The notes beneath the pieces are model-generated. The model had not been told where the DNA came from and did not search any database. It worked only from the letters and a program-made list of their open reading frames with translations. The position numbers and the translations under genes are program-made. 64,000 nucleotides of DNA from Zea mays (taxonomy: Eukaryota > Streptophyta > Magnoliopsida > Poales > Poaceae): NCBI RefSeq assembly GCF_902167145.1, contig NC_050104.1:103241849-103305848 (forward strand), written 5' to 3'. Below, in pieces: positions 48,643-58,800 of this stretch (positions within the stretch are counted from its first letter, which is position 1; each line of letters starts with the position of its first letter).

Positions 48643-48722
48643 CTCCCTCCGTTTCTTTTTATTTGTCGCTGGATAGTGCAAAATTACACTATCCAGCGAC
48701 AAATAAAAAGAAACGAGTGGAG
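48643..48722. mobile_element. Stowaway-like MITE, near-perfect hairpin
   Basis: CTCCCTCCGTTTCTTTTTAT at the left is inverted at the right (ATAAAAAGAAAC..GGAG), and the arms meet at a short centre near GTGCAAAATTACAC. TA flanks each side (48641-48642 and 48723-48724), the Stowaway target duplication. At 80 bp it is almost entirely self-complementary. Confidence 0.85.
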
Positions 48723-49022
48723 TATACCAATAATACCATGCATTCCCTGGTGCTGGTGTACACAGACAGCACCCAGTACAGCCCGTACAAACCCGGTGGC
48801 GGCTAACCCTCCAGCCAATCTGCACCCGCCCTCTTCCTCTCCCCTTTTGCAGCGTGCGGACGCGGCAGCTGGCTGGCGACCACCACCATCACCACAGCAC
48901 CTGACCTGATCACGATCTCACCTGGCCAGGGCCAGGCCAGGCAGCAAGGCAAAGCGAACTGGAAGCGGCTTCTTTTCTCCACTGACGTCCCCGCCCCCCG
49001 CCACTAGCCCACTCCCCCTTTC

Positions 49023-49038
49023 TATATATATATATATA
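49023..49038 (+). promoter_or_regulatory. TATA box of the first GLUTAMINE DUMPER-like gene
   Basis: A run of TATATA, about 136 bases before the ATG at 49174, preceded by a CTGACGTCCCCGCCCCC block also found before the inverted copy. The leader has no ATG before 49174. Confidence 0.65.
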
Positions 49039-49173
49039 CCTCCCCTCTCAACACCAGTCGCCATTCCACCCAAGATCTCAGAAAGCAAGCCAATAGCTAG
49101 AGGTTCCTTCGCTGTGCTGCTAGTGCTAGACGACGACATATAGAAGAAATATATATAGAGAAAGAGAGAAAAG

Positions 49174-49533
49174 ATGAGGCCGGAGAGAGTTGGATCAGGT
49201 GGTGTTTGGGTGAAGCTCATGGGCGGCGCCGGCGGGCCCCCGCCGAGCCCATGGAGGACGCCGACACCCTACATCTTCCTGGCGCTCTCCTTCATGATGG
49301 GCGTCGTCGCGGTGGCGCTCGCCGTGCTCATCTGCATGCGCAAGAAGCTGCCGTCGTCCTCGCCGCAGGGGGCCGACGAGAAGGCGGCGGCCGAGGCGGC
49401 GGCGGCGGCGCGGGCCCTCGACCCGCTGCACCGCGAGCCCAAGGTCGTTGTGTTCATGCCAGGCGACCACGACGCACCGTCCTTCGTCGCCAGCGCCAAG
49501 CCGCTCGGCGGCGACGGCGCGGCGGCAGTGTAG
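49174..49533 (+). CDS. GLUTAMINE DUMPER-like protein (copy A)
   Basis: A single-exon frame of 119 residues. A short Gly/Pro-rich N-terminus ending in SPWRTPTPY is followed by one hydrophobic membrane segment (about 33-55, YIFLALSFMMGVVAVALAVL), a basic stop (CMRKK), an Ala-rich linker and the C-terminal motif KVVVFMPGDHDAPSFVAS. That is the position and form of the family's conserved VIMAG motif (here VFMPG). GLUTAMINE DUMPER proteins are small plant-specific membrane proteins whose overexpression raises amino-acid export; they are regulators rather than transporters. TATA at 49023 and an inverted paralogue at 51278 support a real gene. Confidence 0.87.
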   Translation: MRPERVGSGGVWVKLMGGAGGPPPSPWRTPTPYIFLALSFMMGVVAVALAVLICMRKKLPSSSPQGADEKAAAEAAAAARALDPLHREPKVVVFMPGDHDAPSFVASAKPLGGDGAAAV

Positions 49534-49753
49534 CCTGGAGGGATCGGAAACGGCGACTGACGACATCGAGGGGCTACCCCGGCGGTGACGGCGCGGCGCG
49601 GTGGTAGTGTGTGTGTCTGTGCGCGCGCGCGTCGCGGACGCCGAGCCGGAGACACGCGGTCAATTTTATGAATAGGTTTTTTTTGTCCCCTTCCCACATG
49701 AGAATCTGAGACTATGAGGGGCGGCGCGCCTTTTGAAATCAGCGAAAACGAAT

Positions 49754-49783
49754 GTTTGGTTTGGTTTGGTTTGGTTTGGTTTG
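49754..49783 (+). repeat. (TTTGG)n microsatellite
   Basis: About six TTTGG units downstream of the copy A stop codon. A single TTTGGTTTGG remains at the matching place beside copy B, so the expansion followed the duplication. Confidence 0.85.
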
Positions 49784-49935
49784 TTTCGGCAAATGCTCCC
49801 AGCTTCCGGAAACGCGTGGGACCTTTATTTTTGGTTTGGCTGCGCGTTCGATCAGTTCGTACACTTCAGATTGGATCCAATCGATATTTGCCTTACAATT
49901 CTGCACGACGCGATCTTTTGTGCGGCAACCTTACC

Positions 49936-50984
49936 TGCCGTTGCACAGCACAACCAGTACGGTATGCTGATATGGTAGCTCAGGTGTGTGTTTGTGGCGG
50001 CGCCGCGGCCCCGCTCGAGCCATCCATGCCGATGGATGCTTGTTGCATTGCTCACCCGGTGAGGGGCCTAGATCTCAGTGGGCCCTGCTTGCTGGTAGCT
50101 CGGACGGATACGCCAAAGACGAGTGGACCTGAGCCCACTCTTCTTTCGTGAACCTTTTTTTTACACCTTTGGCAATTGGCATGCTAATCCTTTCTATGTC
50201 TTGGCATGTTTTTTTTTCTCATGGAGAGGGAGGAGAGATGGACCATGGACCTCACATGTGAGCGATACAGATCGGTGTATATCACACGAATAGAAAGAAG
50301 TACAAGTCGGACCTGTTTGAACGGGCTGTGAGACACGAGTAGAAATTTGCGACCTATGCATGTGATTTTCGATTTTAGAGAATAGGACTAGTACATAACA
50401 AAATAAGTTTGAGTACCTAATTAAATAGGGAACAAGGTCGAGTACCTAACTAGGGGATTTACATGTTTCGAGAGTACTTAACGACATATAATCGAACAAG
50501 TTTGATTATAGAAGAAAAAAAAAACCGATATGTAAATCGACCGGCCAGCATTGATATACTACAATGGCAGGTCGTACTCGGCTCGATCGATTATTAATAT
50601 TATTCAGCTTCGTGTACTACACATGTATACCGGCGACGCATGCACCGCCACGCGGATCAGATGTTGCATTGATGAGCCTGACGGTGGCTCGCCGTCGACA
50701 GATCTGGGTGCCACGAAAAGCCTGCGCCCTCGAGAATACGCCGGCGGCGATTCCGGCCTCTCGGTTCGACGTGCAGGTGCAGCTCAGCTGTCGTCAGGCC
50801 GCCGGGCCTGGGCGCCCTTTTTACATTTGGAGCACATCTTTGCACCAATCTAGCTAGCTACTGCAAATTCGTTTCCCTTGCGGTAATAACCTGCCACTAC
50901 CACTACTGAAACACCTGCCGCCGGCGAGGCTCCTCGTCGCTGTGACGGCGTGTGTGCCGACGAACAAAGCATGGTCGTCGTCGA
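49936..50984. other. spacer between the two inverted arms, no gene seen
   Basis: Mixed sequence between the convergent genes. The open frames at 49714-50151 and 50551-50857 show no family motif and overlap in several phases. Confidence 0.45.
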
Positions 50985-51277
50985 TGATGCAGCACAAGAG
51001 ATAGCAGTCGTGCAGAGTTCTAACTTCTAAGCCAAATCGATTGGATCCAACCTGAACGCGCACACGCAGCCAAACCAAAAGGCCGCACGCGTTTATTGAA
51101 GATGCATGGGATCTTTTGAGCCAAACCAAACTCCGTCTCAAAAATACACACTCATACTATTACTATCTAATATCTATCCACAAAATTGTCCCCGCGTCGC
51201 CGGCTCGGCTCGGCTCGGTTCGAGTTCGACGCGCGCGGGGCTGGCCTCTTTTGTCCTCCTCTCTCCCCCTCTGGCGG

Positions 51278-51625
51278 CTACGCTGCCGCCGTGCCATCAT
51301 CACCGCCGCCGCCGAGCGGCTTGACGCTGGCGAGGAAGGACGGCTGCGCGCGGTCGCCGGGCATGAAGACGACGACCTTGGGCTCGCGGTCCAGCGGCGC
51401 GAGCGCCGCCCTCTCGTCGGCCGCCCCATCATCCCGCCGCCGCGAGGACGACGCCTTCTTGCGCGTGCAGATGAGCACGAGCAGAGCCGTCGCGATGACG
51501 CACATCATGAAGGCCAGGCCTAGGAAGACGTATGGGGTCGGCGTCTTCCATAGGCTCGGCGGGGCCCCGCCTGCGCCGCCCGTTAGCTTCGCCGAAACAC
51601 CTCCACCATCTCTCCCCGGCCTCAT
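51278..51625 (-). CDS. GLUTAMINE DUMPER-like protein (copy B)
   Basis: A single-exon frame of 115 residues, same architecture as copy A: N-terminal SLWKTPTPY, one membrane segment (about 33-55, YVFLGLAFMMCVIATALLVL), a CTRKK basic stop, a Ser/Arg/Asp-rich linker and the C-terminal KVVVFMPGDRAQPSFLAS. A minus-strand TATATATA box lies at 51788-51795, about 165 bases before the ATG. It converges on copy A. The shared VFMPGD motif, where family members usually have VIMAGD, suggests the pair descends from one gene. Confidence 0.87.
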   Translation of the reverse strand: MRPGRDGGGVSAKLTGGAGGAPPSLWKTPTPYVFLGLAFMMCVIATALLVLICTRKKASSSRRRDDGAADERAALAPLDREPKVVVFMPGDRAQPSFLASVKPLGGGGDDGTAAA

Positions 51626-51787
51626 CTTCTTCTTCTTCTCTCTCTCTCTCGCTCTCGCTCTTGCTTTTATGTGTACTAGCAGCGCAACGAAGAGACCTCT
51701 AGCTATTGCCTATTGGGCTATTGGCTTGTTTCTGGGATCTTCGGTGGAATGGAAATGATAATGGCGAATGAAGGAGAGAGCGGGAGG

Positions 51788-51795
51788 TATATATA
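51788..51795 (-). promoter_or_regulatory. TATA box of the second GLUTAMINE DUMPER-like gene
   Basis: TATATATA on the minus strand, preceded by a TTTCCTTTCTCC..CTGACCTCCCCCC block collinear with the copy A promoter. Confidence 0.65.
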
Positions 51796-51905
51796 GTGGC
51801 GGGGGGAGGTCAGCGGAGAAAGGAAACCACTTCCTGCTTGCTGTGCCGAGTTGGCTGCTGCATGCCCCAGCCCCCAGGTCAGGCGAGATGATCAGGTGCT
51901 GCGGG

Positions 51906-52840
51906 GTGTGTCATCATGGCCTCATAGTCGTAGTCATAGCTACCGCAGGCGCACGCTGCAGAAAGGAGTGAGAGGAGAATTGACTGGAGGGCGGGTGCAG
52001 ATTAGCAGGGGGCGGCGCGGCGGGCGCCACCGGGTTTGCCGGTTTGGACGGAAGGTGAAACCGCTACGGGGCTAGCACCTGATCATCGGTGGTAGTTTAG
52101 ATACTCTGTCCATTCACAATTACTAGAAAAGAAAACGCCCTATCAGGCAGGCGCGGGACATTTCACGCAAGTAGTGGAACAAGCTATTCCGTATGTTATA
52201 GACAGGGTGTGCCCAGTATTTGAAGGATGGGTATTCGAAATTCTAGTAGACATACTTTTTTAGGAGCCTAAAATTGTTATTCATGCTAGGAACATATATG
52301 TGTATGGGTGTGGATTAAATTTTGTCTCGTAGTTATAGATTTGCAAACCATATACTCGTGTCCCAACTCCCAATCCCTAGTCGCACGGTAGGAAAATGAA
52401 AAAGACCAGCAAAAAGCGAAGTTTGAGTCAAATAGCTTTAAAATGGTGTTATTTTATATTTTTACAATATTTCACTTCATAGATATAATATGTATACACA
52501 TAAATTCTATTGCCAAAAAATAATGGGTATTCAATTAAATACCCTTGCTTCTACATGGGCTCGCCCCCGGTTATAGCGTATAGGACAACCATTTTGATGC
52601 GGCCACAAAATTAAAAGGTCGAGTACCTTAAGATTAGTACTAACAATAATCATATGTCAGAACAAATGATTGTTGTAACACAAATCACATTAAGTTGAGA
52701 TAATGGGCTACAAAGTATTTTGAGGTACTAAACTGACCCAAGAGAAGAAATGATCTATTTCGTCAGAGGAAAGGCATCGCCTGAATATAGTAGGGAGAGG
52801 CATTAGGAAAATTTTCATTACACCATTAAGGCAGAGTTCT
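51906..52840. other. intergenic, no gene seen
   Basis: GC-rich sequence to about 52075, then AT-rich. No coding frame or repeat ends recognised. Confidence 0.45.
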
Positions 52841-52844
52841 CTAA

Positions 52845-53474
52845 TATGAGCTTCTCTGAGCGCTCTGTTTAGACTGCCGATTTCAGATCGAAGGGACGTG
52901 TTCTCTGCTGCAAGGGACTTCACTTGTGTACCCTACAACAAGGGGAGCAGAAGTATAAGACTGAAAATATGTTGTAAGAGGACAATATTCCAAGCCAGAT
53001 TCCGTTGCCATGTTTCAGTATACTGCTTTTCATTGTGCAACTGTCAAACACACACCCGTTTTCTCAGCCTTAATCGTCTTGCAATCGATGAACCACAAAA
53101 CATCTATTGCCTAAACATGGCAGGTTCTAAATAGAAATATCAAGATTTTAAGGGCGGAATTCTGCCAAAATTTTAAAAAATACCTACCGAAATTCAACCC
53201 TTCAGAATATCTTTTTTTTAACTGTCAGTTTGCAACCACTCCTATGCAATAACGGACGGGGCATACATACCTTGGCTGATAAGTCAGATGGTACTGCATT
53301 ATGAGCTGGAAGCGTCACACCAGGTGGTGGAGGTATCGCTATGCATATCGCCCTCGAGTTAAAGACATTTGTAGCACTGGACTTAATTACTGGAGCTGGA
53401 AAGCAGTGATGTGGAAAAATGGTAGCATTTCCTAGGGTAAGGGTAGGAGCTAAAACCCATTTTGTGTTTTCCAC
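52845..53474 (-). pseudogene. bZIP-like (G-box factor type) gene fragment
   Basis: Two minus-strand exon-like pieces. The first (about 53474-53271) ends in LPAHNAVPSDLSAK followed by a good donor (AAG/GTATGT at 53271-53266). The second starts after TTGTTGTAG at 52932 and reads TQVKSLAAENTSLRSEI, the pattern of a plant G-box-binding bZIP leucine zipper. The junction phases agree (0/0). The DNA-binding basic region expected before the zipper is absent, and the zipper is lost after about 30 residues. This is a broken or captured fragment. Plant bZIP identity is moderately likely; the exact family is a guess. Confidence 0.45.
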
Positions 53475-53864
53475 ATGTGGTGGTTTCTTCGCCTACGAAT
53501 ATATTTTGGTTAGCCATTTTCTTGCATGTTTTGGTGCACAGATATATGGAAACAATGCCAGATTGGCAACCATCTTCTTTTCAGTTGGAAATGATGAAAC
53601 CCTTAACCCTAATCAAGGGTTAGGTGAGTTAGTGAGTATTATATAGAACAGTTAGGTGGACCAAGCTGATTCCAATTAGCTTTTGTGTAATGGAAGGAAA
53701 AGAAACCAAATGGAGAGTGAGTGGCAACAATCATCGACATAAAAATATATTGCTCTACTGATCAACATTAACATCTAATGTAGAAGCTAACTAAATGATC
53801 ATTACAATGGAACCATAACTGAATGATTCCAAAAGCAAAAGGAAACATATACCAAATTATTCAA
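53475..53864. other. intergenic, no gene seen
   Basis: AT-rich sequence up to the start of the copia LTR. It may include more of the bZIP-like fragment's introns. Confidence 0.4.
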
Positions 53865-55175
53865 TGCAAGAAAAATGGACCCCGGGCCATTTGGCTAAGT
53901 GATTTTGGTGTTTGATGATCAACATAACATGTGGACTAATGTGTTTGCTAGTGTTTATGTTTGTAGTTCACAGGATGCTAAAGTAAATTGGACTAAGGCA
54001 TTAAGGAAGCAACACCTCAAAAGAAGACATTATGAAGACCATAGGTGAAGATCAACAAGTATCAAGCAAAGTCCAAGAAATGAAGAAAAGTGTTGCCACT
54101 AGCGGACCGTTTGGTGGCACATAGAACTATCCGGTGCACTAGCGAATAGTAGCCCAACGACTAGTTCTTGGTGGCACTGTGCAGTAGAGCCCGGACTGTC
54201 CGGTGAGACACCGAACTGTCCGGTGCAAGGCTGACAGCGCCAACGGTCACCTGATAGATCCAACGGCTAGTGGCACACCGGACTGTCTGGTGTGTCGCAG
54301 AGAGGTACAACTTTCCTCCAACGGCTATATTTGAATTAGGGGGCCTATATATACTTCAGCCAACCGACCATTTGAAGGTGTGGGAGCCCAAGCAACATAC
54401 CAAGACATATTGTAGACATTTCCAAGTGCTCAAACACCCAAGTGCTTAATAGAATCACTCGATGATTAGCGTAGGTGCTTTGCGAAGTGCTTAGGTTAGT
54501 TAGACCACATTAGCGCTTGCTCTAGGTGAATCCTAGTTAGTTGAGTGAGTTTAGAAAAACTCACAATCCCTCGGCTCTTGTGCGAGCCGTTGTAATTGTA
54601 TCGAGTGGTGCGAGAGTCTTGCGAGACCGTGACAAACAAGTTTGTGTCACGGCCGCCACCGTGTACCGGATGGAACGAGGACCGCGGTGTTTCGGCTGGA
54701 AGCTCGATAGTGGAGACAACGAGGAGCGTTCGAGAGGAGCCGGAAGCGGAGCACCACTTGCGCGTGGAGAAGGCCCGCAACTCTCAACAGAGTTACTCGA
54801 CCGTGGTGCTTGGCCCTCGCGTGGGCTTTTCTTTGTGTAGGGGCACCAACGAGGATTAGTCACAACCTTCTGTGGTTTTGGATACCTCAATAAAAATACC
54901 AGCGTCATCCACGAGAGTTTGCATCTCTACCTTGCTCTTTACCTTTCGCATTTACATTAAATATTTAAGTTTCAATCCTGCCTTTTTGGTTAGATTATTT
55001 AGATTGAAACTTAGCCTTTGCGATAGAGATAGCAACAATTAGACAAAACCTAGTTTGCACATTCTAGATTATTTATTTGCATAGGTTTTGCTCAAGAGAT
55101 TTATTTGTGGCCTAGTTTAAAGAGAATTTTTAGAAGTCCTAAGTCACCCCCTATTAGGCGTCACTGTTTCCTTCA
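53865..55175 (+). repeat. solo LTR of the pol-less copia family
   Basis: It aligns end to end with the LTRs at 21155 and 25563 (start TGCAAGAAAAATGGACC, TATATATA at about 54346, end near CACTGTTTCCTTCA). No PBS follows and no polypurine tract precedes it, so it is a solo LTR. The flanking 5-mers (TTCAA, TACGA) do not match, so the duplication is lost or it arose by unequal recombination. The frames at 54541-54908 are LTR sequence, not genes. Confidence 0.75.
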
Positions 55176-55204
55176 TACGATAAGGCAACAAATTTGAAGG
55201 GACG

Positions 55205-55794
55205 TGTTGGCGCCGATCCGGGCGCCAGTCACCACTATGAGTACTGGCGACGGTGCTCTCTGTGAAGGCGCGGATGGTACGCGGCCGAGGGTCCAACGGT
55301 CCGCGACCTGACGCAGAGGCTAGGGTTCCTGCCTGACGAGTCGGACGGTCCGCACGTGCGCAGGGGCAACGGAGTTCGCCGATAGCGCCTGGATCTTGCT
55401 CCCAGGAGGAACCCCATCGGGGAGGAGAGATCCTAGAGTTTGTTTTGGGATCGGCAAGCAACCCAAGACGCCTCTAAACGATGTAGAGCCAGAGAGAGGT
55501 GAAGATTAGAGAGATCAAACTATGTTACTGTCTACTCCTAGGGCAAAATGTTAAGAACTAAAGGTATATTGATTGTTTGATCGATTGTTGGTCCTTCAAT
55601 TGGTCGTACCTTTCAAATATATAAGGGGGAGGTCTAGACCCATTCCTAGCCATTCTCCAACAGCTCCCACGGGATTAGAGGGCTAAACACGTGAGGAGAT
55701 AGGAGTTTTAACCACCTGATTTGATCTATTCGTAGACCGTCCGCACCTTAGAGCCGGACCGTCTAGCCGTGCCCGCCACAAATGGTGCTCAACA
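55205..55794 (-). repeat. 3' LTR of a truncated Gypsy element (minus orientation)
   Basis: TGTTGGCGCC..GTGCTCAACA, 590 bp. A purine-rich tract on the minus strand (AAAGGCAGGGGCGTC) abuts its right end, marking it as the 3' LTR of an element reading leftward. It contains GGACCGTC / GGTCCGCG motifs. Confidence 0.7.
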
Positions 55795-56370
55795 GACGCC
55801 CCTGCCTTTTGGAGAAGCTGAGCGATCTTGTAAGGGCCTTCCCAGCTTGGTGACCACTTTCCGAACTTCCGGTCTCTGCTCCTTAGTGGCAAGATGGTCT
55901 TCCATATCATGTCTTCTATCTGGAATAACTTAACCTTGACCTTCTTGTTGTATGCTTTGGTGACCATGATCTTGTCTTTCTCTATTTCTCCAAGAGCTAT
56001 CACTCTCTCATCAGTCACTTCATCAATATTATCCATCATTGAATCATAATAATCACCGACAATTAGATCATTTTGCCTCGCAAACCTAATAGCATTTAGG
56101 CTTACCTCCACAGGAAACACTGCTTCCTGCCCATAAACAAGTTTAAATGGAGATACTTTAGTAGCATATTGTTTAGATATTCTATGAGCCCATAAAGCTT
56201 CAGACAAGACCTTATGCCAATGCTTAGGATGATCATATATCTTCTTTTTTACCGGATTAATCAATGTTCTATTATTAGACTTGGCCTGCCCATTAGCTCT
56301 CTAGTGTTGAATGTCTTCTAATCTTTCTTTTAAATAATAACACAATCCATTAAAGGCTAATTCTGCTAGC
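55795..56370 (-). pseudogene. Gypsy integrase C-terminal remnant
   Basis: The minus-strand frame (open within 56264-55683) reads HPKHWHKVLSEALWAHR, VSPFKLVYGQEAVFPVE and WEGPYKIAQLL, the conserved C-terminal half of Ty3/gypsy integrase. The sequence just upstream contains ANGQA-like residues but is frameshifted. The catalytic core is missing, so it is inactive. The frame runs on into the LTR, so its natural stop is not preserved. Confidence 0.8.
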
Positions 56371-56400
56371 TGTTTCTCTGCCAAATGAATTGAAAACATC

Positions 56401-56860
56401 AGTTTCTTATATGCGTAACCTCCGGATGTAATAATTAACCGATTCATCTTTCCCTTGTCGCATGGCCACTAAATCTATCAGATCTAACTTATAATCGTCG
56501 GAGAAGAAATGATCATGGAATTTTTGTTCTAAATCTCCCCAGGAAAAAATAAAATTAGGAGGCAGTGTGGCATACCATGCGAATGCAGTTCGATAATGAA
56601 AATAAACGAACACGAAACGCCTTTGTGTCGACCAATTCTCCGAATTGTGCTAGGAACTGACTTATGTGTTCGTGCGTGCTCTTACTCTGGTCACCCAAAA
56701 ACTTAGCAAATTCGAGTATCCTAGTTCTCTGTGGGTATGGGTGATAGTCAAATCGACTATCATAAGGCCTCTGATACGACTGCCTCCAGGGATCATACTA
56801 ACTTCGAGCTTATCTCGGAACGCCCTAGCTATATCTTCCCTCACTTAGTCAATGGTGGCC
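56401..56860 (-). pseudogene. Gypsy Gag N-terminal remnant
   Basis: Minus-strand pieces read THTHREL / FAKFLGDQSKSTHEHISQFL-like and, in the frame at 56613-56407, AFAWYATLPPNFIFSWGDLEQ and YYIRRLRI, a retrotransposon Gag domain. Frameshifts separate the pieces. It joins directly to the integrase remnant at about 56370-56400, so most of pol was deleted. Confidence 0.7.
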
Positions 56861-57526
56861 GGTGGGAGTTCACCGGCTCTCTGGTCCAGCATAGGTGTCG
56901 GCGTTTCGACCCCGGGGGGTCCCTGGACCGACGAGTAAATTGTCGCTGCGTGTCCCTGCCCAGATGGATCGGCGCGAGACGGAACACAAGGGGGAACAAT
57001 AAGGGGAACCGTGGCTCGTGTTGTCCTGCGCCCAGGCGGATGTGCTTGCAGTAGGGGGTTACAAGCGTTCGCGAGGGAGAGAGAGAGCCTGTCCGTCAGC
57101 CTGTCCTCCTGCGCGGCCACCTTTTCGTACGAGGGCCCTGGACCTTCCTTTTATAGATGTAAGGAGAGGGCCCAGGCGTACAATGGGGGGTGTAGCAATG
57201 TGCTAACGTGTCTAGTAGAGAGGAGCCAGAGCCCTATGTACATGCCATCGTGGCAGTGGGAGAGGTGCTAGAGCCCTGTTCATGTGATGTCGTGGCCGTC
57301 GGAGGAGCGCTTGAGCCCTGTAGAAGCACAGCTGTCGGGGCTATCGGGTCCTTGCTGACGTCTCCTTGCTTCCGTAAGGGGCTGAGGACCGCCGTCGTCA
57401 TGGAGCACGCGGGGTGCCATCATTACTTGTTTATCGGGGCGAGCCAGATGGGATGCCGGTCTTGATCCCCAGAGCCTGAGCTAGCTAGGGGTAGGGTAAT
57501 GATGTACCCCCCTGCAGCGTGGTCGG

Positions 57527-57885
57527 TCCGAGCCCGAGGTCGGGCGAGGCGGTGACTCCTCCGAGGTCGAGGCTGAGTCCGAGCCCTGAGGTCGGGCGAG
57601 GCAGAGACTGTCCTCCGAGGTCGAGGTTGAGTCTGAGCCCTGGGGTTCGGCGAGGCGGAGTCCGTCTTCTGAGGTCGAGGTTGAGTCCGAGCCCTGGGGT
57701 CGAGCGAGGCAGAGTCCGTCTTCCAAGGTCGAGGTGGAGTCTGAGCCCTAGGGTCGGGCGAGACGGAGACCGGCTTCCGAGGTCGAGGTGGAGTCCGAGC
57801 CCTGGGGTCGGGCGAGGCGGAGTCCGTCTTCCGAGGTCGAGGTGGAGTCCGAGCCCTGGGGTCGGGCGAGGCAGAGCTTCCTATG
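57527..57885 (-). repeat. 54-bp tandem repeat array inside the Gypsy LTR
   Basis: About six and a half copies of a 54-bp unit of the form (C/T)TCCGAGGTCGAGGTGGAGT..GGGCGAGGC. Because 54 is a multiple of three, open frames run through on both strands, but these are not genes. Confidence 0.88.
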
Positions 57886-57952
57886 GCGCCTGAGGCTGGA
57901 CTTGGCTGTTGTCAGCCTCACCCTGGCGGGTGCACTATCGGAATCCGAGGCT

Positions 57953-58310
57953 TTGCCGAGTGTGGGCTTCTTTGCCGAGTGCCTTTTGTCGGGCACTCGG
58001 CAAAGATAGCTTTGCCGAGTGCCGCTCTCGGTACAGTTAGGCACTCGGCAAATCGTGCTTTGCCGAGAGCTGAACACTCGGCACCGAACGGCACTCGGCA
58101 AAGACAACTTTGCCGAGTGTCAAACACTCGGCAAAGGGGGCTCTCGGCAAACGGCCGTCAGCGACCGTCCCAGAGCTGACGGTCGTTAATCTTTGCCGAG
58201 TGTCAGCCGTTGGCTCTCGGCAAAGATGTTCTGTACCGAGTGTCACATAGCAGGCACTCGGCAAAGCATACTTTGCCGAGTGTCATAACTGGACACTCGG
58301 CAAAGTATAT
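57953..58310. repeat. left subterminal repeat cluster of the CACTA element
   Basis: More than a dozen TTTGCCGAGTG units in both orientations, often paired as inverted repeats. In En/Spm-type elements such units bind the TNPA protein. Confidence 0.88.
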
Positions 58311-58800
58311 TTTTATTTTTTTTATTTTTTGCAACCAAACTTTTTGTGGTGTGTTCCTACACTATGTATACCTACATGTATCATTTGTGGACAATTTTAA
58401 CAGAGTTTTCAATCGTTAGTAGATTTAGTTCGTTTATTTGAATTTCTTCGGAAAATTTAGATTTGAACTGTAGGTCACTCGAAACTTGGAAAACCGTGCA
58501 TGCAAAAATGATATTCATGTTACTTAGCATAAGTTACGACCGATTCCAGGAGCGGACCGGAAACTTCGAGCAACATGCTCACTAAACATGGCCGTGAACT
58601 TGCCATACACATGTTTAAAAATTGTATAAAACACAAACAAAGTCAGAAAATCCTGAAACTTGTTCACGTGTCATGATATCATATGTACAGGCTGCGATAA
58701 AAATTTTAGAATGTTTGGAGAAAGTTGTGGGACACTATGTGTAGAAACCTAAGAGAACTACACATGAAATCATAGAAACTATGGTGACAAACTGCCGAGC
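58311..58800 (+). other. 5' non-coding part of the CACTA element
   Basis: AT-rich sequence with no coding frame. The N-terminal and catalytic TNP2 coding sequence expected before 58801 is missing, so an internal deletion ends near here. Confidence 0.55.

Larger units (their letters stand above)
48893..49935 (+). repeat. left arm of an inverted gene duplication
   Basis: Promoter, coding region and 3' flank of the GLUTAMINE DUMPER-like gene here match, in inverted order, 51905-50985. Matching landmarks: CAGCACCTGA (48893), a TTCTTTTCTCC..CTGAC promoter block (about 48970), the coding region, and a downstream TTGGTTTGGCTGCG..TTGGATCCAATCGAT block (about 49832-49888). Confidence 0.75.
50985..51905 (-). 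repeat. right arm of the inverted gene duplication
   Basis: The inverted counterpart of 48893-49935: 3' flank block at about 51005-51095, coding region 51278-51625 and promoter block to about 51905. The arms are diverged but collinear, pointing to an old duplication kept by selection on the genes. Confidence 0.75.

Noticed and set aside
49206..49697. Other-frame proteins overlapping the first GLUTAMINE DUMPER-like gene (and the same at 51163-51758)
   Set aside because: They are shadows of a GC-rich gene. Only the frame at 49174 and its partner at 51625 share the membrane segment and C-terminal motif.
49714..50151. 145-residue open frame after copy A
   Set aside because: It begins in the duplicated 3' flank and crosses the TTTGG microsatellite; copy B has no equivalent frame.
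53202..53474. A complete small protein-coding gene
   Set aside because: The frame runs past a strong splice donor and joins in phase to a zipper-like exon, so it is better read as part of a gene fragment.
57481..58107. Repetitive proteins encoded on both strands (for example 57519-57893)
   Set aside because: Artefact of a 54-bp tandem array whose unit length is a multiple of three, plus CACTA subterminal repeats.
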